From: Saprospirales bacterium | GTDB taxonomy: Bacteria > Bacteroidota > Bacteroidia > Chitinophagales > Saprospiraceae | Reading direction: 5' to 3' | DNA length: 64,000 nt | Assembly (NCBI GenBank): GCA_007695035.1 | Contig: REEO01000067.1 | Span: 62,001 to 126,000, forward strand | Part shown: positions 18,879-27,967 of the stretch, one piece after another | Numbering within the stretch: the stretch's first letter is position 1 | Layout: the number at the start of each line of letters is the position of its first letter | The notes under the pieces: model-generated | Told to the model about the DNA's origin: nothing | The model's input: only the letters and a program-made list of their open reading frames with translations | The model's database searches: none | Made by a program: the position numbers and the translations under genes

Positions 18879-19021
18879 CAGGATGTCCTTTTCCGCAATT
18901 TTTGATCCAAATGTAGGATAGTTGAATTGGCAAACATTCAATAGGAGGCTGGAATTACTTCCGGATTCGTGATCGTTTATAACAATGCCTCTACTGTAAA
19001 CTATTTTTTGGAAAAATGAGT

Positions 19022-19029
19022 TATATTTG
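19022..19029 (+). promoter_or_regulatory. candidate -7 promoter box
   Basis: TATATTTG, a match to TAnnTTTG, 57 bases upstream of the redox-protein ATG at 19086. Confidence 0.4.
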
Positions 19030-19085
19030 GTAACCTTGTGACGCCTTTAATGGCAATAGAAAGAAGATAAATCAGCCTCTGTTTT

Positions 19086-19631
19086 ATGAACTACAAAACA
19101 ATCCCAGTCTCCACTTTAAAGGAAATGACCACCAGTAAAGGGGACGATGTGTACCACCTAAGTGGTAAAAAACCGACCCTAATTGTTTTTCTAAGAAATT
19201 TTGGATGCATGTTTTGCAGAGAGGCTATGGATGATATCAACAAGGTGAAAAAAGAAATTCAGTCCAAAGGGGTCGAAATAGTGCTGGTTCATATGTCTGA
19301 AACAGAAACTGCCAATAAATTCCTCAAAAAGTATAATATTCACGATCTTAGACATGTCAGCGACACTTCAGCAAAATTCTATCAGGCCTTTGGACTCATG
19401 AAGGGCAACTTCAATCAACTTTTTGGTTTTCAGAACTGGATGAGGGGCTTTGATGCTGCTTTTGCAAAAGGTCATGGAATGTCTGTCCCCATCGGAGACG
19501 GTTTTCAAATGCCGGGAATATTTTTGCTCAATGGAAATAAAATCGAGCAGAGTTACAACCACAAATCCATCTCAGACAGACCTGATTATATCAAATTAGC
19601 AGGTCTCAAGGTGGAGGAGTCCGAAAAATAA
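19086..19631 (+). CDS. thioredoxin-fold AhpC/TSA_2 family protein (SelL-related)
   Basis: A 181-residue protein of the AhpC/TSA-like antioxidant family. It has the strand TLIVFLRNFG followed by the redox motif C41-M-F-C44 at the head of the first helix, then the conserved HMSET segment and the late MPGIFLL strand with the cis-proline position. Proteins of this group (some with selenocysteine, SelL) are thiol redox enzymes whose substrate is not settled. No signal peptide is visible, so it is cytoplasmic. The gene stands alone with its own promoter-like box. Confidence 0.85.
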   Translation: MNYKTIPVSTLKEMTTSKGDDVYHLSGKKPTLIVFLRNFGCMFCREAMDDINKVKKEIQSKGVEIVLVHMSETETANKFLKKYNIHDLRHVSDTSAKFYQAFGLMKGNFNQLFGFQNWMRGFDAAFAKGHGMSVPIGDGFQMPGIFLLNGNKIEQSYNHKSISDRPDYIKLAGLKVEESEK

Positions 19632-19746
19632 ATATCCCAACTCGGGCGCTAAAATAGTTTCAATCGGTCCTGCGTTACTCAAAGAGGTTTCAATTCACAT
19701 ACTGAAACCACTGAATTATTTATTGATAATCTGTAGTTGACGATCC

Positions 19747-20658
19747 ATGAAATTATTCATCGCACCACTTATTCTCTGCCTCTTTTTTATCCCACCGGTA
19801 AGTAGCCAGCACCTTGAAACCAAGGTGGACACATTGATGTTTTACGCTGATGTACTGGTGAGTTCAAGATTGGATAAACACAGGCAGTTCGGAGCTGAAA
19901 ATTTCGAAAATATCTTCGTGGACATTCTCAATAAAGGCCCTGAGTCTTTTGATGATTTAAAAGACCTGCCAGTATTGTCAGTAAAAGTTGACCCGGATTC
20001 TACCTTCGCCCTCTACACCTGGCAGTTAATAGTCAATAATGGTTCTGATTTTCACTACTTTGGCTACATCCAGAGTCTGAAGGATGAATTCGAACCCATA
20101 CGTCTTGTCGATCGGATGCACAGCGGCAGAGTGGATGAATATGCCACCTTCCTCCCAGACCACTGGCCGGGCGCTTTTTACTACAATATGAAACCCTTTA
20201 TTTTGCCCGATGGGAATCAGGCCTTTCTGCTTTTTGGAATAAATGGTAAGTCGCGATTTAACAGATTGAGAGTAATGGATGTGCTCTATAAAGACGGTGA
20301 CCGCTTTTTATTTGGATTGCCGGTATTCGGTGAAGAACCTGAAGGAATTCAGCGGTCCGGGAAAACCAGGATTTTGATGGAATACAGTTATGACGCTCCC
20401 ATTTATCTGAATTTTGACCCGGAGTACGAATTGATAGTATTCAACCAGGTTGACCGAAAAGAAGGTATTCATCCCGGACAGGGCATGACCGGAATACCCA
20501 CAGGCGAATATCACGGCTATGAATACCAGGACGGATTGTGGATTTACGTCCCTGAAGTTGTAAGGGAACGCTCTGTGCCTGAGGTGTCACCACCACCTCC
20601 GGCTCGTGATCGACCTCGAAGAGACCTTTTTGGCCGACCTCAAAACAACCGCAACTAA
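19747..20658 (+). CDS. secreted hypothetical protein
   Basis: I do not recognise this 303-residue protein as a named family. It has a signal peptide (MKLFIAPLILCLFFIPPVSS, cleavage probably before QHLETK). The body is rich in beta structure, Asp, Phe and Tyr. The repeated pattern of 'LYTWQLIVNNGSDFHYFGYIQ' type strands suggests an all-beta periplasmic or outer-membrane-associated protein. The C-terminal 30 residues are Pro/Arg-rich (PPPPARDRPRRD) and probably disordered. The gene is monocistronic between two promoters. Confidence 0.65.
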   Translation: MKLFIAPLILCLFFIPPVSSQHLETKVDTLMFYADVLVSSRLDKHRQFGAENFENIFVDILNKGPESFDDLKDLPVLSVKVDPDSTFALYTWQLIVNNGSDFHYFGYIQSLKDEFEPIRLVDRMHSGRVDEYATFLPDHWPGAFYYNMKPFILPDGNQAFLLFGINGKSRFNRLRVMDVLYKDGDRFLFGLPVFGEEPEGIQRSGKTRILMEYSYDAPIYLNFDPEYELIVFNQVDRKEGIHPGQGMTGIPTGEYHGYEYQDGLWIYVPEVVRERSVPEVSPPPPARDRPRRDLFGRPQNNRN

Positions 20659-20846
20659 AACTAACTCCTGTCAGGCCGGTCGCACGATACTTTATTGTTG
20701 AGTTTCTGACATTTTGTAGTGTTTGACTTGTTCAAAATCGTATCCGAGGTCAAATGCGTTATACGCAAAGTTTTACTAATGCACATTGTTCCATAAATGC
20801 ATTTTTTATTAAGTGATTCAGCGCCAAAATGTGGTGCGGCTTTTTG

Positions 20847-20854
20847 TACCTTTG
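20847..20854 (+). promoter_or_regulatory. candidate -7 promoter box of ettA
   Basis: TACCTTTG, a full match to TAnnTTTG, 24 bases before the ettA ATG, giving a short leader. Confidence 0.5.
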
Positions 20855-20878
20855 CTTTAACAAATACCAGATCAAACG

Positions 20879-22567
20879 ATGGAAAAGAACATAATTTTCT
20901 CCATGATGGGGGTGAGCAAGACTTTGCCCCAGAATAACAAGACCATAATCAAGGATATTCACCTGTCTTTTTTCTACGGTGCCAAAATTGGTATTATCGG
21001 ATTGAATGGTTCCGGTAAATCAACTCTGTTGCGAATCATTGCAGGAGTCGATCAAAACTACCAGGGAAAAGTCGAGTTCCAAAAGGGCTATACCGTTGGA
21101 TTCCTCGAGCAGGAACCCGAATTGGATGAAAGTAAAACCGTAAAGGAAATCGTAAGTGAAGGTACACAGGAAGTAATGGACCTTCTCGCAGCCTACGAAG
21201 AAGTCAATGCGGCCATGGGTTTGGAAGAGAATTACAGCGATCCCGATAAAATGGACAAGCTGCTGGACAAGCAAGGTCAGCTCGGAGAGAAAATTGACCA
21301 TGTAAATGGCTGGGAAATTGATTCGGTTCTGGAGCGGGCAATGGATGCTCTCCGCTGCCCGGAGCCGGATAAACCCATCTCTGTTTGCTCCGGTGGGGAA
21401 CGCAGAAGGGTGGCACTGTGCAGACTCCTGCTCCAAAGTCCCGACATCCTTCTACTGGATGAGCCGACCAACCACCTTGACGCCGAATCTGTACATTGGT
21501 TGGAACAACATCTGGAGCGCTACAAGGGAACGGTCATAGCAGTTACCCACGACCGTTACTTCCTGGATAACGTGGCAGGATGGATACTCGAGCTCGACAG
21601 GGGAGAGGGCATACCCTGGGAAGGGAATTACTCCTCCTGGTTGGAGCAAAAGAAAAAGCGCCTGAAACTGGAGGAAAAACAGGAGAGCAAGCGGCAAAAA
21701 GCCCTCGAACGCGAGTTGGAATGGGTGCGTATGAATCCCAAAGGAAGACAGGCAAAAGCCAAGGCCAGGCTCAACAATTACGAAAAAATGGCCGCGGAAG
21801 AAGCCAAATCCAAAGAGGCCAAATTGGAGATATTTATCCCGGCAGGTCAGCGACTGGGCAACAATGTGATCAATGCTGAAGAACTCTACAAAGGCTATGA
21901 GGATCGCTTGCTTATCGAAAATCTCAGCTTCCAACTGCCCCCGGCGGGTATTGTCGGTGTTATCGGACCCAATGGCGCCGGTAAAACAACCCTGTTTAGA
22001 ATGATAATGGGACAGGAAAAACCGGACAAGGGGAATATTGAAATCGGTGAAACTGTCCAGATTGGTTATGTGGATCAGGCACATGAGGACATACACCCTG
22101 ACAAAACGGTGTTTGAGGTCGTATCGGGAGGAAATGACTTCATAGAACTCGGAAACACCTCGATTAACAGTAGGGCCTATCTTGCGCGATTTAATTTTAC
22201 GGGCTCTGATCAGGAGAAAAAATGCGGTGTGTTGTCCGGGGGAGAGAGAAACAGATTGCACCTCGCCATGTGCCTAAAGCAACAGGCCAATGTGCTGCTG
22301 CTGGATGAGCCCACCAATGATATTGACATCAACACTCTTCGAGCACTGGAGGAAGCCATTGAGAATTTTGCGGGATGTGCAGTGATTATTTCGCATGACC
22401 GTTGGTTCCTCGATAGGGTGGCAACCCATATTTTGGCCTTTGAAGGAAATGCTCAGGTGCACTTTTTTGAAGGGGACTACTCTGCTTACGAGGAAAACAG
22501 ACGAAAAAGATTGGGTGAAGTGGGTAGCCAAAAATTTAAGTACAAAAAACTGAAGGGAGAATCCTGA
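20879..22567 (+). CDS. ettA: energy-dependent translational throttle protein EttA (ABC-F)
   Basis: A 562-residue ABC-F protein with two ATPase domains and no membrane segments. Walker A motifs are GLNGSGKST (residues 41-49) and GPNGAGKTT in the second domain; the signatures are CSGGERRRV and LSGGERNRL; the Walker B motifs are LLLDEPTNHLD and LLLDEPTNDID. The charged linker between the domains and the arm-like insert after the first Walker A are typical of EttA. It binds the ribosomal E site and gates the first elongation step according to the ADP/ATP ratio. Length and opening residues match the bacterial orthologues. Confidence 0.93.
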   Translation: MEKNIIFSMMGVSKTLPQNNKTIIKDIHLSFFYGAKIGIIGLNGSGKSTLLRIIAGVDQNYQGKVEFQKGYTVGFLEQEPELDESKTVKEIVSEGTQEVMDLLAAYEEVNAAMGLEENYSDPDKMDKLLDKQGQLGEKIDHVNGWEIDSVLERAMDALRCPEPDKPISVCSGGERRRVALCRLLLQSPDILLLDEPTNHLDAESVHWLEQHLERYKGTVIAVTHDRYFLDNVAGWILELDRGEGIPWEGNYSSWLEQKKKRLKLEEKQESKRQKALERELEWVRMNPKGRQAKAKARLNNYEKMAAEEAKSKEAKLEIFIPAGQRLGNNVINAEELYKGYEDRLLIENLSFQLPPAGIVGVIGPNGAGKTTLFRMIMGQEKPDKGNIEIGETVQIGYVDQAHEDIHPDKTVFEVVSGGNDFIELGNTSINSRAYLARFNFTGSDQEKKCGVLSGGERNRLHLAMCLKQQANVLLLDEPTNDIDINTLRALEEAIENFAGCAVIISHDRWFLDRVATHILAFEGNAQVHFFEGDYSAYEENRRKRLGEVGSQKFKYKKLKGES

Positions 22568-22577
22568 GTCTCGGATT

Positions 22578-23087
22578 TTAATCGACGGAAAACCGGAGGT
22601 CCACTATTCGTAACCGGTGCCACCGGTCAAAGCGGTAGTGGAATTGATCGTTGACCACCTTGAACAGTCCTCCGGTGGCAGCCAGACTACCCGCGCCTGC
22701 TACAAAACCCCAGTCGTATGAGCCCGACCATATCCAGTCACCTACGCTGAATATCAGGGTGCCCGCCAGAAAATTCAGGCCGGCATGAAACACTGTATTT
22801 CCACGTCTTTTTTGCCGCATAGTTCGCATTGACCTGATCTCAGCGGGCTTCACCATTCCAATGTCAAATTCGATCAATTCCTGCTCGGGGAGTATCTTCC
22901 AGATAGTGACTTCCACCCAGGTTCTTGTATCGTCATAAAGTCTGATCTCAAACTGATCACCGGACTGAAATTTGTGTGTTTTGATCCTGTTTTGCCGCTC
23001 TACCTGTAGGTATATTTGACTGAGGAGAGAAACGGGAATGGCCCATATTACTGCGGTGAGCAAAATTGTTTTCAATGTCTTTTGCAT
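22578..23087 (-). CDS. hypothetical protein with N-terminal membrane segment
   Basis: A 169-residue protein starting at MQKTLKTIL (an ATG four codons upstream at 23099 is also possible). A hydrophobic N terminus (about 7-25) serves as signal or anchor. A short beta domain with RLYDDTRTWVEVTIWKI follows, then a hydrophobic Gly-rich stretch (FHAGLNFLAGTLIFSVGDW) and another (WGFVAGAGSLAATGGLF). I do not recognise the family. The gene converges on ettA, with only ten bases between the stops. Confidence 0.6.
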   Translation of the reverse strand: MQKTLKTILLTAVIWAIPVSLLSQIYLQVERQNRIKTHKFQSGDQFEIRLYDDTRTWVEVTIWKILPEQELIEFDIGMVKPAEIRSMRTMRQKRRGNTVFHAGLNFLAGTLIFSVGDWIWSGSYDWGFVAGAGSLAATGGLFKVVNDQFHYRFDRWHRLRIVDLRFSVD

Positions 23088-23393
23088 TGGTGTACCCATG
23101 TTTTATTTGTTTGGAAATGCGAGTTTTTGTAATAAATGTTTTCCACAAAAGAGATGTACTCAAATATTTCATATGCACAAGGTACAAAATTGCCGGAATT
23201 CCATAAGTAGGTGGGTTTTGGAAATGGAAATTGTATTTGATCTTTCTTCATCCACACAAAAGATGGATTCTGCATTGTGGCCGATTGAGGCGCAATCCAA
23301 AAGTCAAAGGCCAGGTGCAAGGCATAAATTTTTATTACGTGAGTTAAAACAGATGTCCTTTTTGTGTACATTTGTCACCCAATCAGAAAACCT
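23088..23393. promoter_or_regulatory. divergent intergenic region with a candidate -7 box
   Basis: About 300 bases between divergent genes. TACATTTG at 23367-23374 matches TAnnTTTG and lies 20 bases before the ATG at 23394, so that transcript would have a very short leader. Nothing else recognisable is present. Confidence 0.45.
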
Positions 23394-23909
23394 ATGAGTG
23401 CTGAAATAGTAATTCTTACAGAAGAAGAGGGCAAAGACAACTCGGCCTATCTCAAAAAATGGATTGAGAAAAACAAGCTCCGGGCTCACGGAGTGTTGGT
23501 GCCTGAAATAAAAGGGGTAAGGTATTTTTACAATCCCTATATGGATGTCAAGGTGGAGGTAGAACCTCAGCAAAAGGTCAAAGACCCGGATAAAATATAC
23601 GAATCCAGGGATGAGGTTTATTCCAGGAAAGCCTACAAAGTGGCCGCTTCGTGGTTGCGGATGAAACCTCCTCTCAACAGCGATTATTTTTTGATAGATG
23701 GCATCGGCAGACTTGAACTGGAGGATGAGGGATTAGAGCCTGAACTCGGCCGTGTAATCAAGGCTGCCAAGGATGGTAAAATGGACCATTGTCTATTATT
23801 GGGTGTCAGAATCGGCTGCAAGACCAAAGTAATAAAAAAGTACAGCCTGCACTCCGCTCGCTCCATCTATCACGAAGACCTTCAGGATTTACTTGACGAA
23901 AGGGAATAA
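23394..23909 (+). CDS. THEP1-like nucleotide-binding-fold protein lacking a P-loop
   Basis: A 171-residue protein, tentatively related to the THEP1-type nucleoside triphosphatases. It shares the order of an N-terminal strand, a GVLVPEIKGVRYFY segment similar to the 'GF-TEE--GRR-GF' region, and FLIDGIGRLEL, which resembles the THEP1 Walker B 'IIDEIGKMEL'. Where the P-loop should be, after the first strand (IVILTEEEGKDNSA), there is no GxxGxGK[ST], and the Walker B Glu is replaced by Gly. If the relationship holds, it is a catalytically dead or repurposed member. It is monocistronic and its function is unknown. Confidence 0.5.
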   Translation: MSAEIVILTEEEGKDNSAYLKKWIEKNKLRAHGVLVPEIKGVRYFYNPYMDVKVEVEPQQKVKDPDKIYESRDEVYSRKAYKVAASWLRMKPPLNSDYFLIDGIGRLELEDEGLEPELGRVIKAAKDGKMDHCLLLGVRIGCKTKVIKKYSLHSARSIYHEDLQDLLDERE

Positions 23910-23931
23910 CCCTTGTATATATGGTGGTAAA

Positions 23932-24645
23932 TCAGCTAAATTCACCACATCCCAATGTAGTGATGTAGAGATTTTTGGCCCCACTTTCGAGTATTTCTCT
24001 ACCACAACTCTCAAGCGTGGCACCAGTAGTAATCACATCGTCCACCAGCAGGATATTTTTACCCTCGGTGTTTTCCGGTTTAGTCACTTTGAAAAGCGAT
24101 TGGCTGTTGTCGAAGCGGCGGTCTCTTCCCAGTTTGGTTTGCGAGGGGTTGTTTCTGATTCGCGCAACCGTATTCGTACTCCAGGGAATGTCCATGACTT
24201 CGCTCATTCCCTTTGCGAGCAAGTCACATTGATTGAAACCCCGTTTGGCTTTTTTCCCTGGATGCAAAGGGACCGGCAATATCAAATCGACCCTGTTGAA
24301 GTGTTCAGATTTTTTCAAAAAGTGGCCCATGGCTTTTCCAATCTCAATCCCCAAATCTTTTCGACCCTCGTACTTTATTCGGCCTATCAGGTTTTGGGTT
24401 TTACCTCCCGGAGAGAAGAATAAGAGCGCTGCCGCAGCCGCAACTGGCAATCGACCCCAGAAAGTGGAGGCCAATTCGTTTTCAAGCGGGTTGCGGTGGT
24501 GATTGGTCAGTGGAAGATCGGCCAGGCAATTAAGACAGAGGTAGTGGCCGGTAATAGGTTGTTCATATCTGCAAAAAGGGCACAGCTCCGGGTAAACAAG
24601 GTTCAGCAGTCCCTCCAGGATATTCGGAGATTTTATTGTAAGCAT
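23932..24645 (-). CDS. comF: ComF family phosphoribosyltransferase-like protein
   Basis: A 237-residue ComF homologue. An N-terminal zinc-ribbon has cysteines at 22, 25, 37 and 40 (CPFC...CLNC). It is followed by the conserved PVPLHPGKKAKRGFNQ segment and the PRPP-binding loop ILLVDDVITTGAT. In naturally competent bacteria ComF takes part in uptake or processing of transforming DNA; in other species the role is unclear. The gene is transcribed alone on the minus strand, converging on the THEP1-like gene. Confidence 0.92.
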   Translation of the reverse strand: MLTIKSPNILEGLLNLVYPELCPFCRYEQPITGHYLCLNCLADLPLTNHHRNPLENELASTFWGRLPVAAAAALLFFSPGGKTQNLIGRIKYEGRKDLGIEIGKAMGHFLKKSEHFNRVDLILPVPLHPGKKAKRGFNQCDLLAKGMSEVMDIPWSTNTVARIRNNPSQTKLGRDRRFDNSQSLFKVTKPENTEGKNILLVDDVITTGATLESCGREILESGAKNLYITTLGCGEFS

Positions 24646-24792
24646 TTTTGTTATTTCTTTGTATTCAGGTGTTTTAAATCGTGAAAATGTACCCAGATAG
24701 CACCCTTTTTCTACAAAAGAAAATGAGCATGGCAGTTAAAAAGTATCGCTTCCACTTATTGAGAACCCGAGAAGGCAGAAGGTAAGATTGAA

Positions 24793-24832
24793 AAAAAGCA
24801 TATCCGAAGGAAGCCAATCGGATATGCTTTTT
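24793..24832 (-). terminator. strong bidirectional terminator
   Basis: A 15-bp perfect stem (24793-24807 with 24818-24832) with a 10-base loop. It has A residues on its left arm and T residues on its right arm, so either strand ends in a U-tract. It lies 112 bases downstream of the HtrA-like gene on the minus strand. Confidence 0.85.
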
Positions 24833-24943
24833 CAAAGATCAAATGAGAGTGATAAAACCGTCATTGACGGCAGTAATTTTTTGAATGAGGCGCTGGTAGG
24901 ATATTCTCTAAGCTTAACATGCACTTCAGCTATTTTCAAAAAA

Positions 24944-26155
24944 CTATTCCCTGAGGGGTACAGCTACTGTGACGACCTCACCCCCTCTGAGAACAGTTAC
25001 ATTTAGTATGTCACCAACCCTGGAGGCACCAACTATTGCTTGAATTTCCGATGCATTACGAATATCTCTGCCATCTATGGACACAATTATGTCATCGGAT
25101 TCCAGGCCGGCCAGATAAGCTGAGCTCTCCTCTTCCACCTCCTTTATCAATACCCCTGATGTTACATCAACACCTATTTCATTGGCAAGGGATGAGCTCA
25201 TTTCAGTAATGGTGATTCCAAGGAAAACTCTTCTGTAATAGCCGTATTCAATGATGTCATCGATAATTTTGGCAGCCAGATTAATGGGAATGGCAAAGGA
25301 GTACCCTGCATAAACTCCGGTTGGGGTGGCAATGGCTGTATTAATGCCGAGCAGTCTGCCCGAATCATCCACTAGCGCACCTCCGCTATTACCCGGATTT
25401 ACTGCCGCATCCGTTTGGATAAAGCTCTCGATGGACCCCTCAGTGTCTATGATGTTTAGATTTCTTCCTTTGGCTGAAATGATGCCTGCCGTAATTGTTG
25501 AAGTCAGGTAGTCAAAGGGATTTCCCACAGCGAGCACCCAGTCGCCAACCCTGCTCTTATCTGAGTCAGCAAACTCAAGGGTGGGAAGGTTGCTACCTTC
25601 TATTTTTAGAACAGCGAGGTCGGTGGTTTCATCCCGGCCTACCAGTTCTGCCTCAAAGGTCCTGTTGTCGTTAAGGGTTACGGTAATTTCGTCGGCGAAC
25701 CGTAACACATGGTTGTTGGTGACCACATAACCATCGCTGGAGACAATAACCCCGGACCCTGTACCGCGTCTTTGGAAGAATTCAGGACTTCGCTGACCCC
25801 GAAATTGGTCCATACCAAAAAAGTCGCCGTGAAACCAATCGTCCGGCCCGAAAAAGCGGTAAAATGGGTTTTGTCGCTGACGCTGTTGTTGCATGCGCTC
25901 CCTTGCACTCTCTTCACTTTCTCTTGCTCTGATGTGAACCACCGCAGGCGTTGACTTTTCAGCAGCCTCCGCAAAGGAAACCGGTGTCCGCATGGTTGTC
26001 GTTGGTGCTTCAAAGTGAGTCACATTCCTCGTAAAGACATTGTCGAATTGTTGTTCAGCCTGTGTTGGCTTTTCGTCTAAAAAAAGAACAAAGCCGGCAA
26101 GGACAATAAGTCCTCCTACCACTCCTGATAGCGTGAATGCAATTAGTCGCTTCAT
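24944..26155 (-). CDS. HtrA/DegS-like serine protease, membrane-anchored, one PDZ domain
   Basis: A 403-residue trypsin-fold protease. The catalytic triad is visible: H149 in TNNHV, D179 in TTDLAV and S257 in GNSGG. A single C-terminal PDZ domain follows (about 310-400). The N terminus (residues 4-26) is one hydrophobic helix without a clear cleavage site, so it could remain as an anchor, as in DegS; DegP/DegQ have two PDZ domains and are soluble. It should act in the periplasm on misfolded envelope proteins. Immediately upstream on the same strand lie an anti-sigma-like membrane protein and a sigma factor, an arrangement that recalls the sigmaE-RseA-DegS circuit. Confidence 0.9.
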   Translation of the reverse strand: MKRLIAFTLSGVVGGLIVLAGFVLFLDEKPTQAEQQFDNVFTRNVTHFEAPTTTMRTPVSFAEAAEKSTPAVVHIRARESEESARERMQQQRQRQNPFYRFFGPDDWFHGDFFGMDQFRGQRSPEFFQRRGTGSGVIVSSDGYVVTNNHVLRFADEITVTLNDNRTFEAELVGRDETTDLAVLKIEGSNLPTLEFADSDKSRVGDWVLAVGNPFDYLTSTITAGIISAKGRNLNIIDTEGSIESFIQTDAAVNPGNSGGALVDDSGRLLGINTAIATPTGVYAGYSFAIPINLAAKIIDDIIEYGYYRRVFLGITITEMSSSLANEIGVDVTSGVLIKEVEEESSAYLAGLESDDIIVSIDGRDIRNASEIQAIVGASRVGDILNVTVLRGGEVVTVAVPLRE

Positions 26156-26369
26156 AGTCTAATTTTTTAAGTTAAGACAATTTAGTTAGGATATTCTTGT
26201 CATAGATTGGACAAGGATACACATGTATAACGCTGCAAATCGTCAAATTAGTGAGGCAAGGAAAAAAAATCGGAGCTCCTATATTCGCCCCATTATGGTC
26301 ACTGATTTCCAAATGTATTTCAATGACATTTACACCGGAGTAATCCCGATTCAATTTGGGTAGAAGATC

Positions 26370-27179
26370 TCAAATAAACAACCTGCCAAAGGTAAATCGA
26401 AGGCCGCGCATTTCGGATTTGAGTCCTTGTGCGGCCTTTTGATATAAATGGGTGGTGTCTTCTGCAATTCTATCAAGCTCTATCTGGTAATCTTGATTAA
26501 ATGGCTCACTCTCGAGCTGTATTAAGACTTTTTTCCACTCTGCCCGGTCAATATGCCAGCGATCGTCTGCTGTTTCGAGTATATTGTTGTATTGATCCAG
26601 AGCTGCACCAATATTACCAATCCTGTACTTTGAATCGGCTAAAAGAAAATTTAGTGTCATTTTCTCATCAGTGCTAATTGGCTGGTACTGCCGGCTAGCT
26701 TCAATAACACTTTCCCATTCCCCTGCTGCGTAAAGTTGGTGGATTTCTCTGAGGTCTATCGGCATATCTTGCTCTGTTCCTCTCTCTGTCAGTGTGTATT
26801 CTCCTGTATTTCTCTCTGCAAATACATTGCTCGCATGTCTGGGCGAATCTACATACAAGTAAGATACACCGACGACAAATGCCAACAATGAGGCCGCAAT
26901 ACCGTAGGATATCATTCTTCTGACCACACCCTGTTTGGGACCAGCCCCCTTGGCTTCTTTATCAGAAGTGCCCGTATTTTGAGCTTTCCATTTCTTCATT
27001 CGATTTCTGAGGTCATGCTCCGCCAGTGATTCTGCTACCAACCTTGCTGCTTTATGAGCCTCCAATTTCTCCCGGAGTTTTTCATCCACTTCCAGGCGTT
27101 CCATGAATTCTTTCAATTCATCGTCACTAAGCTTGCCATCGATAAATGCCTCAATTCTATCAAATTCTTCACTCCCCAT
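26370..27179 (-). CDS. putative anti-sigma factor, membrane protein with TPR-like periplasmic part
   Basis: A 269-residue single-pass protein. The N-terminal ~95 residues are helical, acidic and basic in turn, and predicted cytoplasmic (EAFIDGKLSDDELKEFMERL). A membrane helix lies at about 90-109 (ISYGIAASLLAFVVGVSYLYV). The remaining ~160 residues look like TPR-type helices (LYAAGEWESVIEASRQY, SKYRIGNIGAALDQYNNIL). The sigma factor gene ends four bases before its ATG, so the two are translationally linked, as expected for a sigma/anti-sigma pair. It lacks the zinc motif HxxxCxxC of classical ZAS anti-sigma domains. Confidence 0.7.
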   Translation of the reverse strand: MGSEEFDRIEAFIDGKLSDDELKEFMERLEVDEKLREKLEAHKAARLVAESLAEHDLRNRMKKWKAQNTGTSDKEAKGAGPKQGVVRRMISYGIAASLLAFVVGVSYLYVDSPRHASNVFAERNTGEYTLTERGTEQDMPIDLREIHQLYAAGEWESVIEASRQYQPISTDEKMTLNFLLADSKYRIGNIGAALDQYNNILETADDRWHIDRAEWKKVLIQLESEPFNQDYQIELDRIAEDTTHLYQKAAQGLKSEMRGLRFTFGRLFI

Positions 27180-27183
27180 GGTC

Positions 27184-27765
27184 TTAGTTGTTTAGTTCGT
27201 TAACCAGATTCGGCCGTCCTGCCAGGTATTTTACCAGCCTTTTGTGGCATCGGTATTTGTACTTGATCGCAAGGCGTTCTGAACTCAGGTCAAGCTTTTC
27301 GGCAATTTCACGCATGGAAAAATCCTCCATCCACAATTTTAAAATCTCTTTACACTGGTCGGTCAGATTACCAATTATCTCATCTATCAATTTTCTCTTT
27401 TCCCGCCTCTCTAAATGCTCGTCGCAGCAAACCGAAACCGATGCATCGTTGGCGTATTTATTCTGATAGTTCTCTGCTACTTTGTTGGCGCGTGAGGTGT
27501 TTTTCCAGAGGTTTCTCGCGATCGCAACGAGGTAGTTCCTGGTATTGAAATCATTCTGGTGTTCGCCCTTGTCCAGTTTTTTTATCAAAACCAAATAGGC
27601 TTCCTGAAATAGATCTTCGGCATCATGCAAGGTTCCGCGATAAGGTTCAATACTGCGGTAAATAATATTTACACAGCCCTCGTCCCTCAATTTTTTGTAT
27701 AATTTTTCCTGGGCTGTATATCTGTCATTTCCCCCATTTTTTAGCAATACAAGTAATTTCTCCAT
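27184..27765 (-). CDS. sigma-70 family (ECF-type) RNA polymerase sigma factor
   Basis: A 193-residue sigma factor with only regions 2 and 4. Region 2 includes AEDLFQEAYLVLIKKL and NYLVAIARNLWKN; region 4 has LTDQCKEILKLWMEDFSMREIAEKLDLS with a helix-turn-helix. It should redirect RNA polymerase to a small regulon, and the adjacent membrane protein is its likely inhibitor. The ATG at 27765 lies only 25 bases from the edge of an inserted MITE, so its promoter must be inside or beyond that element. Confidence 0.88.
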   Translation of the reverse strand: MEKLLVLLKNGGNDRYTAQEKLYKKLRDEGCVNIIYRSIEPYRGTLHDAEDLFQEAYLVLIKKLDKGEHQNDFNTRNYLVAIARNLWKNTSRANKVAENYQNKYANDASVSVCCDEHLERREKRKLIDEIIGNLTDQCKEILKLWMEDFSMREIAEKLDLSSERLAIKYKYRCHKRLVKYLAGRPNLVNELNN

Positions 27766-27790
27766 TGGGGCAACATCTTTGAGTATTTAT

Positions 27791-27967
27791 GAGTCCACTC
27801 CGAAAACCTCTTTTTATTACAAATGGCTGTAAAAGCCAATATCTTCGTCATCAGGAAAAATCTTTCCTCAACTTAGCTATGGCTACGCCTGCGGAATATT
27901 TTCCCTTCTTCCTCGATCTTAAATTTTTCGCTCATTTTCATGACAAAAGGGTTTTCGGAGTGGACTC
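27791..27967. mobile_element. MITE-like element with 18-bp terminal inverted repeats and 6-bp target duplication
   Basis: A 177-bp element bounded by perfect 18-bp inverted repeats: GAGTCCACTCCGAAAACC at 27791-27808 and its complement at 27950-27967. Both sides are flanked by the direct repeat ATTTAT (27785-27790 and 27968-27973), a convincing target-site duplication. No transposase fits in this length. A short minus-strand frame of about 18 codons (MKMSEKFKIEEEGKIFRRR) is present inside but is probably not a gene. It sits between the divergent sigma factor gene and the SRAP gene. Confidence 0.88.

Noticed and set aside
24788-25006. 72-codon forward frame over the terminator and the HtrA 3' end
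   Set aside because: It overlaps a perfect terminator stem and runs antisense into the protease gene.
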